A stretch of 64,000 nucleotides of DNA from assembly GCA_036365455.1 (NCBI GenBank), contig JAWQUS010000030.1, positions 18,434,001 to 18,498,000 on the forward strand. Reading direction: 5' to 3'. The DNA comes from Macrosoma leucophasiata. Lineage: Eukaryota > Arthropoda > Insecta > Lepidoptera > Hedylidae. Made by a program: the position numbers and the translations under genes. Each line of letters opens with the position of its first letter. Within the stretch, counting starts at the first letter, position 1. The notes under the pieces are model-generated. The model had not been told where the DNA came from. It searched no databases and saw only the letters and a list, made by a program, of their open reading frames with translations. Shown here one piece after another: positions 1-12,700 of this stretch.

Positions 1-330
1 ATTATGCATAAGAGATATTTTTAAAAGAGCCGACTGAGTTTTATTTTGGCAGGTTTTTCTCAGATCATATTGGGCTTTGGAACTCTGCCGGTGACAAAGA
101 ATGACTTTTTCTTTACTTTTTACTCTTTGTTATCAGTTTGTAAAGGGGAAATGAGACATTCTACTGATATACTAAAAGTATAATACATTAGTTTAATAAA
201 TTTAGTTATATCTTAGTGATATTCTTGACTATACATATATTTTTTATCTTGTTTGACATGTATATCAATTGTTATTCACTTTAATTTAATTTATTTTCTT
301 TGTTTTTGACGTGTTATAAGAGGTGCAATC
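1..330 (+). repeat. Dispersed retroelement-tail repeat, copy 1
   Basis: This stretch is collinear with 28895-29225: both carry the same run through a glycine-rich 'tttggaactctgccgg' segment, a 'gacaaagaatgac' segment and a terminal 'gacgtgtyataagaggtgc'. At 28.9 kb the repeat continues into an AATAAA-like signal and a GATTCT tail, but here it stops at the tail boundary and is joined to LINE coding sequence. It is probably the 3' untranslated part of a non-LTR element. No gene is seen. Confidence 0.6.
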
Positions 331-1157
331 TTTTGTTTTACCCATTATTGACTATGTAGATGTTTGCTACCCTGACTTATCCCAGGAGCTTTTGAACAAA
401 TTGGATCGCCTCCTTAATAATTGCATTCGCTTCATTTATGGTTTGTGCAAGTTTCAAGTTCAATGACTTCCTATCCGTCAGCGTAGATCTGTCAGGATAC
501 TCTCCTTCCTCTTTAATGTCATTAACGATCCATGTTCACCCGATTATCTCAACATACATAATACTGGGCGACTCTCACAATCTTAATCTTCGCTCTTCGG
601 AAAATCTTACCCTAGCCATTCCTTCTCACAACACTAGCTTTGTTTCCCATTCATTCACTTTTTCGGCAATAAAACTTTGGAACGCGCTTCCCGTGGCTAT
701 CAGAAAAGCAACTTGTAAATTATCTTTCAAACGTAAAGTACGTCAACATTTTTTTAATTTGCTGTCTTAGAAGATTCACATGTCTGTCATTCATCGTGAT
801 TATTGCCAATTCGTATCTTTAATATTTATTTATATTTGTACTTAATATAGATATATAATATATATACATCTTTGTACCTTTCATATTAATATATTTGCAT
901 TATTATATATAATATATATATCTGTATAATATATATAATATTTATTGATATACTTATCTATAATATGTTATAATTATAATCTTCCAAATTTGTTTCATTT
1001 ATTATAATGTCATTCTCTACTTTTAACCAGTGTTGCACCTACATCGTTGATGTCTACACAACTCAATGGTCGACTGGTAGAAAACGCCTAGTGGCGTTAA
1101 GTCCGCCTTATGTATATTTTATGTGCATAAAAGTATTAATAAATAAATAAATAAAAT
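331..1157 (+). pseudogene. Non-LTR retrotransposon reverse transcriptase C-terminus, decayed
   Basis: Plus-strand translation shows the C-terminal region of a LINE reverse transcriptase. SFVLPIIDYVDVCYPDLSQE and then NKLDRLLNNCIRFIYGL lie in one frame (about 333-450), LPIRQRRSVRILSFLFNVIN in a second (about 453-570), and the terminal HSFTFSAIKLWNALPV block in a third (about 580-769, stop at 768-770). The frame changes mean it is dead. After the stop come an AT-rich 3' region and a conserved tail ending in AATAAATAAATA at about 1140-1157. The piece is 5'-truncated, as is usual for LINE copies; the catalytic YADD region is absent. The clade is uncertain (jockey/R1-like). Confidence 0.7.
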
Positions 1158-1690
1158 TTACCATTTCCCTCCCCCCTATCTCCGAAACTACTGAACTTAA
1201 AATTTTGAAAAAAATGTGGAAAATAGTTCTTTGCCTATAGATTACTGGAAAACCTATAAGAAGTTTTTCATTACATTGCTTACTCTGTAAATGCACTAAA
1301 TACGGAACCCTACACATCGCGTGGCCCGACACGCACTTGACCGGTTATTTTATTAATTTAAAAAATGAACACCGTTGCAACACACAACATTTTCACCGCG
1401 CGGTAAAAAGAGAGAGCGATACTTCTTCACCTACGCCGCGCCGGCGGTCTACTCCCCCTCCGTCTTACGAATTTTCGACCAGGTCACGTGTCCTGTCGCG
1501 AGTTAATAATTTTTCACCCATCACAAAAAGTGCACAACGCCGTTAAAGAACTACAAAAATAAAAGAAGAACAACGTGTTTTATTTCCAATATAAATCTTG
1601 CGTTACTTTAGACACTATTTTCTTTAATATTTAATAATCAAATTATTGTATTTGTTGGTCCTAGGCCCAAAGTCATAACCTCATAACCCT
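1158..1690. other. Intergenic, repeat-derived
   Basis: No gene is seen. Part of it (about 1455-1545, 'gtcacgtgtcctgtcgcgag' then 'cccatcacaaaaagtgca') recurs at 46262-46365, so it belongs to a dispersed repeat. The short open frames here have no recognisable protein features. Confidence 0.5.
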
Positions 1691-1692
1691 AC

Positions 1693-1806
1693 GTGCTACG
1701 CTGTGTGCGTGCACGTGTGACACGTCACTGATTGATGTCTGTGTAATAGGTAACCAAAATAAGCGTTTGTATGGAATTTTGGCGGAGTGACCGCGGTGTG
1801 GCATAG
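1693..1806 (-). repeat. CACACCGCGG repeat, copy R1 (fragment)
   Basis: On the minus strand this begins with CCACACCGCGG and continues with the 'atacaaacgctta' and 'acacagacatcaatcagtga' segments seen in the copies at 43496-43701 and 52549-52634/56537-56678. Only the first half is kept. It is non-coding. Confidence 0.7.
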
Positions 1807-2000
1807 GTCAAATGGCGGATACAACTTCATGGGCTCTGCATTTTAATTGGTCTGTCGATTGTAGAATTTATAGATGCCGATTATAAAATACTTAAACAGA
1901 TAAAGGGCATTACAGGAAATCAAACAAATGAGTAATAGACTAAAAGACAAAAAAACATGAAAATTTTATTACAATATACAGTAACACAGAAAAATATATA
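1807..2000. other. No recognised feature
   Basis: AT-rich sequence between a repeat fragment and the left edge of duplication block A. Nothing coding or structural is recognised. Confidence 0.4.
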
Positions 2001-2182
2001 TACAGAAAGTTTATACCCGCGCCAATAGATATTTCACATCAAAAAAAATTTGAAACCTTTGTAGCAATGCACTCTGCCGTTTCATTCGGAGACCTGGATT
2101 TAATCCTTTTTTAACCAGGGGAAAATGCGTTACGCATACACATAATCCTACCCTTGGGGAAAGGTTTGGATTATGTGGGGCT

Positions 2183-3070
2183 TTTTTTATGTCATTAGGT
2201 TGACAGACAAGCAGACGGGCCATCTGATGGAAAGTGGTCACCGTTGCCTATGAACATTTGCAACACCAGGGGAGTTGCCAACGCGCTGCCAGCCCTGAAG
2301 GACTCTTTTGACGCCATTTTTTAAGAACCCCATATTGTAGCACCTTTGGAACACCTCAGAGGGAAGTTCGTTCCACAATTTACACGTTCTGGGCAGGAAC
2401 GAACGTGAAAACCGCACCGTTGAGCACTATCTGGTGTCCAGTCGGTGAGGGTGGAACTTCTCCCTTCGGCGGGTAGTACGGTGTAAGAAAAGAGACGGTG
2501 GCACCATGTCAAACAGTTCAGAAGAGCACTCGCCATTGTAGAGACGGTACAACATGCACACTCTCAATGCTTCTGCGCAGGCTCATATGTTCGAGCCTGT
2601 CAGTAAGTTGTGGATCGTTAACACTACGAACGGCACTTTGTAGCGAGTCAAGTGGACCAAGCTTGGTATTTGGGGGCTTTCGCCCACAAATGAGAGCAGT
2701 ATTCCAGATGGGGCCGCACTTGGGCCTTATAAAGCTGTAGTAGCTGCCCTGAGCTGAAATACTGCCTCGCTTTGTTAAGCACCCCAAACTTTTTGGATGC
2801 CAACTTGGTCTTACACTCAATGTGACTCCCGAATTGCACTTCGTTCGGAATGTCAACGCCTAGGATACCAATACTCTTACCATTGGCTTGTGGAGTGCCC
2901 TGGAACTGTGGTGCCACAATGAATGGGCACTTGGTTGAGTCGACCGCAATCCGAGACCCGCTCCAGAGAGTGTTCGACTTCAGACACAAATCTAGTCCTG
3001 CTTTCTTCGATAAGTGTCTGAGAGGCATTGGCGCGGCTAGTATAGTGTGCATCTCCTGTACTGTCATCGG
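2183..3070 (-). pseudogene. Jockey-like LINE, 5'-truncated RT C-terminus (block A)
   Basis: Minus-strand peptides APQFQGTPQANGKSIGILGV, ECKTKLASKKFGVLNKARQY and LYKAQVRPHLEYCSHLWAKA match the RT C-terminus and 3' region of the better copy at 37758-39545. Frame breaks show it is inactive. The LINE 3' end lies near the T-run at about 2184. The same insertion, with the same left flank, is present in block B (18322-19150), so it predates the segmental duplication. Confidence 0.8.
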
Positions 3071-3586
3071 GGCTCCGGAGAAAACACCCGACTACCCAAT
3101 AAAAAGCCCTGTGTGTTCCGACTCGTCCATCATCAGTGGCGGAGTCACGGGAACGCTATCGCACACATCCCCGATTCCAAAGGCCGGCTGCTCGTTGTCG
3201 AGCCCTTAACCAACGCTAGGGGCGTGCGGAACACCTACACGCCAGGTCATGTAAGTTAACCCCTTTGGATTTGTTTTTGTGGCTATTTCAAGTCAAAGGT
3301 TTATATCAACAAGCTTATATACAACCTTACACGTGCAGTAAAGAAGAAAATTTAGCCAAAATGGTAATGGAAAAGGCAAAATATTATGTATTTGCCATCA
3401 AAGCCTTGCATATCACTTGTCCGATGTGCTGCAATGTGTTCCACACTTACAATAGTTATAGTATCTACTTCTACTTATTTTCTTAGATGTACTTACATTA
3501 AGCAATCAAAAAAAAAAAAGAGTTGGTAACAAAAACGTCTTGCGTTTTTTTCAAGACACAATAATATTAGATATAAGTAGATTTAG
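3071..3586 (-). other. Gene 1 downstream region / 3' flank
   Basis: Sequence from about 3225 onwards matches 19150-19267 and 19817-19990 in block B. The point 3350/3351 (AAAA|TTTAGCC) is the unoccupied site of the 549-bp insertion found in block B. No consensus AATAAA was found close downstream of the gene 1 stop, so the transcript end is not placed. Confidence 0.5.
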
Positions 3587-3748
3587 CTAAAGTCTAACAG
3601 TTTTGTGTTCAATATCGATGTACGCGGAAGCAACTACGTCTTTGGTGGCAGTAATAGTTAAATTAACTTCAATGCGTCCTTTTTCAAACGGGCCGTTCAG
3701 TGGAACTTTATCAGTTGGAAATGTAAAATTACGTACGGTATAGCCGCC
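3587..3748 (-). CDS. Gene 1 exon 4 (C-terminus, stop)
   Basis: A 162-nt exon read on the minus strand after a TTATTTTACAG acceptor. It encodes 53 residues starting [20 protein letters not shown] and ending IEHKTVRL, then TAG at 3589-3587. It aligns end to end with gene 2 exon 4. Confidence 0.88.
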   Translation of the reverse strand, partial: GGYTVRNFTFPTDKVPLNGPFEKGRIEVNLTITATKDVVASAYIDIEHKTVRL

Positions 3749-6700
3749 CTGTAAAATAAATTGTCATCATCAATACATAACATAAGACAAACGAGTATTT
3801 GTACATTCAATTTAATATTTTTCCTAGAAACTGATGGAAGAAAAAGAGTAACAAAAAAAAACATTTTGAAATTTTTGTCCGTCAGTCTGGTACGTTATAA
3901 CTTCGAAAGTACTCAGTGGATTTGAACGCGGTTCACAGGAGGATTACATATAATTAGGAGCGTTGTAAAAACAAGTTGTTTTGTTTTGTTAAAATCGGTT
4001 AAGGGAAACTAAAGTTAGTTCAAAGTTTACTTCAAGCAGTGCTTCAAAATTATTCGCATTTTTTAAGATAATTCATAACATTTTTTAATATCGTTTATTA
4101 AAATTTAACTAAAGTATGTATGTACCATTTTGTTCGATAACCTTTTGCCATCTTGTAGGTAGGGACATGATCCCATTGCTATAAAAATTTTGGGACTTCT
4201 CATCAAAATACCGCGACAAGTGGATTTGGCAGTCCTCTCGTGATGTTAACCTAACATTGCATAAAGAATTCTGAAGAGACCGAAACAGGTGGAAATCTGA
4301 AGGTGCAAGGTCAGGACTATACGGCGGATGCATTAACACCTCCCAGCCAAACTCTCTTAATTTTTGCTGAGTGGCTAAAGATGTGTGAGGTCTAGCGTTA
4401 TCATGATGAAACACCACACCCCTTCTGTTGATCAATTCCGGCCGCTTTCTCGCCTCGCTGAGCGTCACAAGATGTGACAGACGGGACGGGGGTCTCCGCA
4501 ACTTGACGTCCGCGGTTCATTAAATAATTCGCTATTAAAGGTACTTACTGATTTATTGAAATTTTATTACAAAAACTAATAGTAGGTACCTATGGGAGCC
4601 CAAGAGGGGATTTTTTAATTTACTCCAGCGCGTCAGATTATGATATAGGAGATACCATGCACTCCGTTCAGTACCTCCACCAAATCTAAGATTTCCATAA
4701 AAGGCTAAACCCTAAGGACTTCCGCCACGAGCTTGCCTTGCATCCAAATCGTCAGAATTTTGGGTGGGAGCTTTGATTGGGTTCACTTGACATCCTCGCT
4801 GAGTGTCTAAAATTCTTGATTAACATTTGACCTTCATTTTTGAAAAAATCTAATGTTTTTGAAAGGGGCGTTGCATCAACATCATGGGTCAAGAGCGTGT
4901 CAGATATTCTGAGGGAGTGTAAAATGTGCCCAAACAATGCTCCTATCCAAAATTCAGACGATTAGGAAGACGAGTGAGATCGTAGCGATCTTTTTGTATT
5001 TTTAATGGTTACCTGTCGGGCGCCTCTATATACAAACTTTAGATTTAGTGGAGGTAATCTACAGGGTGCAAGGTATCTCCCATATCTTAATCTGACGCTC
5101 TCGAGTAAATACAAAGATAGCATCCTGGGCTCTCCTACTGTAAATAAATATTTTTAATCCCATTAATACATAGAGCAACACCGGTGGGGAGTAGCCATAT
5201 GCAGGCTTTTCCCTCTGTCAAAGTACAAGGCCAAATGGGCCTATACCTGTCGCCTAGAAGTTTAAATGTGTGTGAAATTGTATCTGTATTTTGTTTAAGT
5301 CAAGGTGTGAGCACAGTAAATAGAACAAACAGTATGGAAACTAAGCTCATTCTTTAAAATATTTACCTACACTCCATTGAAGCAATAGGGATGTCACTAT
5401 ATTTTTTAAATAATGGTGTTATTATTTTAGCATTTACTGACCTTTAATCAATCGTATTGGGATATTGACTATTTTTTTATTGGTTACCCTGTATTAGTAT
5501 TGTATAAATAAATACTATTTGTCTTTGAAACATATAGTCGATAAGTACTTAAAAGTTGTTAAGATATAACGATTCAAAATGTTGCGAATAGTGAAATGAC
5601 TCAAAACGGCCTAAGTATATAAAATTACTTGGGTGATTTGTATAGTTCTTACGACAGTACAATCTGTGCAATACTGCAACGAGTTGTCGAGACCGGGCGA
5701 GTTTCTCTTCCCCTTACCCACTCGGATAAGCAGGATAATAAATAGCTGCCCCGACGAACTTCGTATCGCCTTAGAGGTATAAACAAATTAACTGTCCAAA
5801 AAATCGAAATAAAAATTGGGGAGAATCACCTGGGGAGAATTTGGGATATAAAAAAAGACTACAACCGATTCTGATACCTACCAACTATACCGCTCTATAC
5901 TGACCGCTCGTCTCGACGCGACACTCGCTAATGTAGCACCGCGAGAACCCTCTGCTTAGAGGCCTCGTAGATGCGCATGTTTGTGTGAGTGCGCCGTTTC
6001 GAACGCTTTGTACGTAGTTTCTCTACTGTTTACAATCTATTTACGGTGCTGTGAGCTTCGTAGTAATAGACGATTTTTGTAGTGTGCGTGTGTGTCGCAC
6101 GCATTTCCCCCCGCAAAAAATGACAGACTGTTTTGCATCGGTAATACAAGCTATGGCTACTCCCCTCCGGTCCGCCGCGACCGGTGGGGCTCGTTGCTGT
6201 ATGCAATAATATTATAAATGCGAAATTTGTGTGTATGTTGAGTTTAAATGCGAAAGTACGTATACTAAATTATCTAAAACTTTCGATATATATATTTTTA
6301 TTTAATAAAAGTGGCAAAAAAGCGTGCAGTTCACATTGATGTTAAGTGATGACTGCAGCCTATAGACACCCATGCAATGAACAGAGGTCAAAATGCAGAT
6401 GCGCTGCCACTCCTGAGGCATTAGGTATTATGCCTCTGTGCCGGAAATTAGAGGGCCGTACATTACCACCTGACGGGAACACGGTAGTGCTGGACACTAC
6501 CATTAAGCGGCAAGTATATTAGGTAATGCGGTGGTGCCTACGCCCGCGAGCTCCGTCACTAGAGCTACCACCAGTAAATTTATGAAAGAGAAATTTAAAA
6601 TTATCGTAACTTTTTTCTATGTAACTGACTCAGTAGTCTTCTGGGAGCCGGCCATCAGTACTACGCTGGAGTCCAGGGTACGACCCCGGGTTGGGGACTA

Positions 6701-9700
6701 TCAGAAATAAAGGAGTAAAATCCTTATTCTGAATACTGCAGAATTAATTTACCACTCATGTGAACTGTACCTACGCTCATTTGGCCTGTTTAATATTAAA
6801 TGTGCTAAAATGCATAATAATAATGGCAACCTATTATACGTCCCACTGCTGGGCACGAGTCTCTCCCCTTTTTGGGGGGAGGCCTGGAGCTTCCTCCACC
6901 ACGGCTCCAATGCGGATTGTTGGAGATATGGGTTAGTGGCCAACCCGCTGTCGGATGTTTTCAAACCCATAAAGCCTTCGGCAAGGTTTAACGACAGCTA
7001 TCTATCGATAGCAACTGGGACCGATGGCGTAACGTGCCCTCCGAAGCACGGAAACGCGCATTTTAATTTGCCACTAGCGGTTACCCATCACACACCCGAC
7101 TGCGCCTGAATCGCTTAACCGAGTAAATTATCGCTTTCGATCGACATAAGTCGCGGGGCAATGCGCGCTTCAAAAAATGCCTAAATCAGCACTAAAATAA
7201 AAAAATAGCTTACAATGGGTAAAGGGCATAACTTCACGATATGTGGATATACTTCTCTCACGGTTATCTCCCAATATTTTCGGATAATGTCATCAAAGAA
7301 CCATAGTTTATTGTCAGTCATATAGTCACAAAATTTGAAGCTGCTTTGAACAAAATTACGCTTGTAAACATTCGACAGAAATTCGTAGGCATAAAACGAT
7401 ATCTGGAATAAATTGATTTGTTTAATTTAGGTACAACATAATTGTAGCTTTAACGGAAGTAAAAGTTGTAATTTCCAACAGAGGCATAACACCTAATGCC
7501 TCAGGAGTGGCAGCGCATCTGCATTTTGACCTCTGGTCATTGTGTGGGTGTCTATAGGCTGAAGTCATCACTTAACATCAATGTGATCTGCACGCTTGTT
7601 TGCCACTTTTATTACATGAAGAAAAAAAAGTAAGTAAAATATATTTTATTTTTAAAGAAAAATGGAAAGAAAAATTTGATTTCAGGCGAGACTCGAACTC
7701 GCGACCTACTGGGAATCTAGTCCAGCCGCTCTTCCAATTGAGCTACTGAAGCCCTGCCCGATTTGTCAAATCTTTCCTTCACATCTATTGCATTGCTTTA
7801 TGGTAGCAGCAGCGCCATCTATTACCAACTATGCTAGTTAGGCAACCGATATAATAGACTTTTCAGTTTATTGAATATCGTAAAGAAGTCGCTTTTACCC
7901 TTAATAATTGTTTACCCAAAATATATTTCACAAGCATGTGTTAATGCGAAATAATATAAAAACAAGTAAAATATAAAAATGAAATATATCTATATCGACG
8001 GTCGATCAGATCGACCTCTGGATTTTGTATAGGTAGATGTCGTAGCTCAGTCATAAAATTTGCTGATATCATGATAATTATGTTCGATCATTTCCCATGG
8101 TTAAAAGAAAAGTTTAGAACGGCGAGCACACACCGCAGCTAAAACAAAATTTCGAATTTAAAATTTTTAAACCAAAAAGGATTTATCAGTACAGTTTTTC
8201 TCTTGAATATTAGGTAGGTACCTACTCCTTACGCGCAGTTTCCATAACGTCATATTGTCATAGTCAGTAGGTAATATTTCGTAGAATTTTACGCGTGGTC
8301 ACCCTACTCATCTGTCAGAGGCCGCCATTATGACTCAAAAACAACGCGCTTACAGCACCTCTGACGGTAGTTAATGTAACCAATGTACGATATGATCAAA
8401 TTAGTTTGTTGAACATTTCATGAATGCGTGCGTTTAACCGACAGTATCGACGAACCATTTTTTTATCATCTTAGATTAAGTACCTATAGATGTAGCCAGC
8501 GTGTGGCCGCTCATGAGACAGCCATATGAAATCATGAGTGTTGCTAGTAAATAAAGTTTCCCAATTTTCTTCCTAATCATTTACTATATCTCGGCAAATT
8601 TTTATGTTAAACATTCCTAAGCATTTTACTTTTATTCAGATTAGTTGAATTGTAACGAATTGATTGAATGATGAATTAAAACATGTGCATCTACCATTCA
8701 ATTAATTCTATACATTTTGCTGAAATATCAAGAACATATCGATAAAATGTACATAATTTGAAATAGGTAGCCATGAATTAGCATTTACTATGCTGCGAGC
8801 TAGGAATAATCTAGGTTCTAGATTATTCACAGCTCGCACTCTAGAACATCATCTACAGGGTATTATTTCTTTGGCCGCGATATTATCTTGGAAAGAATTA
8901 ATATTTTGTTATGGCTTATTCTCAATGGGGAATCGGACAACTTTAGAGAATGTGTCTAAAATTATTCTATATACGTTTACTTAACCATAAAAAATATTAA
9001 TTTTATTATTTAAATATGTTAAAGCACAAGAAACTACACATTTATTTTATAGTTTCACAAATGCCGCGTAAACGGTGCCAAATGACTCTGAACAATGTGA
9101 CGTCAACTGTTTGCAATCAAAGTGAATCTTTTAATTTCATACGACTAACCAAGTGCAAATTAATTTTGTTGAATTTCGTATAACTTATTTTTCGTGTAAA
9201 TAACGTAGAAAATATCCAAAAAAAGGGCCAATAAATCAATGTATCACTTGTGATAAATATTTGTTGTACAAACGTATGACGTCACGTCCTGTGATTGATG
9301 TATCATTCAACATGAAGCACAGATAAACAATATTAAAATTATTACATTTTATTTTGCAATTTAAAAATATAGATACATTAATATTTCACGAAAATATTAA
9401 ATGAGTCGTCGTATTATTTCACAAACATTCATTCTAATCATAGTTTACATTTATTTTCGATAGCTGTCCGATTGTCTATTCTAACACTGTTAGAACAAAA
9501 ACTTTTATGTCTACGAAATTAGGGAGAATTTATAAGTAAATTTATGGCAACACACCAAAATAAGTATGTGGGATTTCGTTGAAAGAAAATCAAGAATTTC
9601 ATGTGAAATGCGCTTTATTTTGAATTGCTATTCAAGTGTTATATGCTTCAACGTGTATTTTGTTCAATAGACATACATTATTTACTAATATCTGTTTACT

Positions 9701-12700
9701 TACGAATGAAAAGTGATGTCGTTTATAGTCCTCGTTTCTGTACGGTTTATACAGGCTAAAATACTGCAACCTCCTATTTCACTGCACACCGTATACACTA
9801 ATCACTTAACTAATTGAGTATTTTTTTCATAAATACCCAAAAACTTATTAATAATCGCCGATATATATTACGTCGAAATCAATAAATAAATGCTTATACG
9901 ATAGGTTATCTATTACAGCAATTGCGATGACAGCTATTTGTTTGGCTAACTTTGGCTGTCACTTACGAAGTTCGCCAAGCAAAAACCGGCACGCCGTAAG
10001 GGACAAAAGATACGATGCTCTATTTCAATTTTCTTATGTGCTTTGTATATAACTGTCTCACTTCCACAAAGCATATGGCGAACATAGCTACGTCTATAGG
10101 TACTTAGTCTAAGCTTATCATTGATCTGGCTTAGCCTCAAATGTGGACAATGGATAATAAACATTGAAATGCAACAAACCATTTCATGAAATTTTCAATC
10201 ATTTTATAATATGCTCAATTTAACGATATGGGCATTCAATCAATGGCTTAATTGTACAGAACCCTGTGTCCGACTCACGTTTGGCCAGTTTTTGTAACTC
10301 GTACAACCTATAACACCACCAATAAGATAATAATAATATAGTAAGTATATAAATGGATCATAATTGTTTCTAACTCTTCTAAAAAAACTACACTTGCGAG
10401 CTTCAAACTGCAATCAAATAAATGTGCGTTGTTCAAAAATATTTTTTAACAATTTTCATGCAATAATTTTTTCTGTAGGTTTTTTATTGCCTACTTAAGT
10501 TTTTGAAATCAGTACAACAGGTCGATATTTTGAACATCTAAAAAATTTGAATAAAATGAAAAAATATTTAAAAAATTGTTTATATATTTTTTGCTTTTTA
10601 ACACAGGATTTCAGGACATCCCAACTATATTTTGTTTTATTTTAAAAATGACAGTACTCTACAATTAATATTGTACATCGAGCCTGCGATAGAGACGATC
10701 GGCTCGTTTCGACTTGGTAGAGCGTTATCTCTATTGCACACTGCCTACGTAAGCATTGACAGTCCGGTATTGATCAATATTCGATCGAAATGGTCGACAA
10801 ACGACTAATATTACGGTGCGAAAGAGATAACGCTCTAAAGACCTGAAAATAAGCCAAAGTCTCTTCCCTTAGCTCGATGTGCAATATTTATTGTTGAGAC
10901 TTTTGCTTTTACTTTCCGTGTTATAAGCTGAGATGGACTTACTGCTTTACTTTTGTAAAGTTGCTATTTTTTTATCATAGAAAGTTTTAGACAACCCCAG
11001 TTTATGTGATTCCAGTTTAAAGCTTGCAAGTGTAGTTGGTAATTAAAAAATGAAACTTACGGTCACTCTGTTGTCAAATGGTGTTGCGTTTTGAAAAAAT
11101 ACAGAGCAGTGGTGAACGCTGTCCCGTCTTCTGAAGCGCATACAGGATGCGTTTAAATACGCCATATACGACGTGTTGTAAAAAGCTATTACTGGACGTT
11201 CAATATCCCACACTTTGACCTAAGGGAAAAAAATAATTACTAGTATTAAACTAATGCCTTGAGCAGTTTGCCAGCAAACAATCTGTCAATACAGAGGCCA
11301 TTGTAAAATAATAATTCCTGTAATACCTAATAAACGGCCCTGCAACATCCGGCACAGAGGCATAACACCTTAGGCCTCAGGAGGAGAAATATTGAATTGG
11401 TTCGCTGTCTTGCTACACCACGTTAAATCTAGACAGTGCGAGCGATGCCATTCAATTTCGATTCAATGACTATTTATTTACGAGCGTCAAACCCCTCTTG
11501 GTTAATAGAACGCAGAGAGTAAAATGAAGCGGGCATGACCCCGCGGCTGGTGTAGATCGTAAGCGATCTACTCGGTTAAGCAATACGGGCGGAGTCGGGT
11601 GTGTGATGGGTGACCGGGAGTGGCAAATTTAAATGCGCGTTTCCGTGCTTCGGAGGGCACGTTAAGCCGTCGGTCCCGGTTGCTATCGTTAGATAGCAGT
11701 CGTTAAACCTTGGAGGAGGCCTTATGGGCGGTTTGAAAATATCCGACAGCGAGTTGACCACTATCCCGTATCTCCATCAACCCGCGTTCGAGCAGCGTGG
11801 TGGAGTCAGCCCCATGCCTCCCATCAAAATGGGGAGAGACTCGTGCCCGCAACTTTGTTTGCGTGGAATAGTGACTTTGGGCAGCGCTTTTGGATATATA
11901 TTTTGGTTAATTTTGGATCATAAACACTTTTGGGTAGCTAAAAAATCTACTTAGCAGTAATGTTTCTCTGTACACGTATGGCCATCGGGGATAAAAGCAC
12001 CCAGGCTGCTAGAATTGCGAAAAATTGCTAAATTGTTTAAACGCGCATTCATCCTACACTGAATCGTATTTTCGGAAAGGCTATTTTAAATTTGTATGCG
12101 TAATAGGTATTTTTTTATAGAAAACTAGCTGTTGCCCGCGGCTTCGCCCGCGTGGATGTAGTTTTATAATCCTGAATTTTCTTTGCTATAAACCTCACGG
12201 AGCCCGAGACCTTTACAACGAATGCAAAACCGTGGCAATCGGATCGTGCATTCTGGAGTTATAGCGTCAGGAAGGAAAACCCGACTTATTTTTATATAAT
12301 AGATTATTGTACAGTTTTGTAAAGTTTCAATCAATTAGTGCTTCTAACAGAGAATGAAAGATAAAAGACAGATCTATGCATAATATAGGCACTTCGAAAG
12401 AGCCGGCAGAAGAGAAAAATTGAATATTAACGTTGTGCATTTTTACTTTCTTGCTATCACTGTTTATGAGATACAGCCTGGTGACAGACATACGGATGGA
12501 CGGACAGACAGACAGACAGCGGAGGGTTAGTAATAGGGTCCGTTTTTACCTTTTAGATACGGAACCCTAAAAAAGATAGAAGATAGATACAGAATAGTTT
12601 AAAAATATTCGATATGATTCTTTAAATTGTTTTTATTTCTGAACCGATTGACATGAAACAAACACTAAATCATAAGTGAAACTTACCACAATATATTAGT

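Noticed and set aside
438..770. 110-codon frame as an independent gene
   Set aside because: Its C-terminal half is a LINE reverse transcriptase end, and its N-terminal half is out of frame with the LINE reading.
1108..1332. 74-codon minus-strand frame
   Set aside because: Spans a LINE AATAAATA tail and unrelated flank; no features.
11724..11954. 76-codon plus-strand frame, and similar frames at 6810, 30245 and 51438
   Set aside because: All are shadows within 5S-derived SINE copies.
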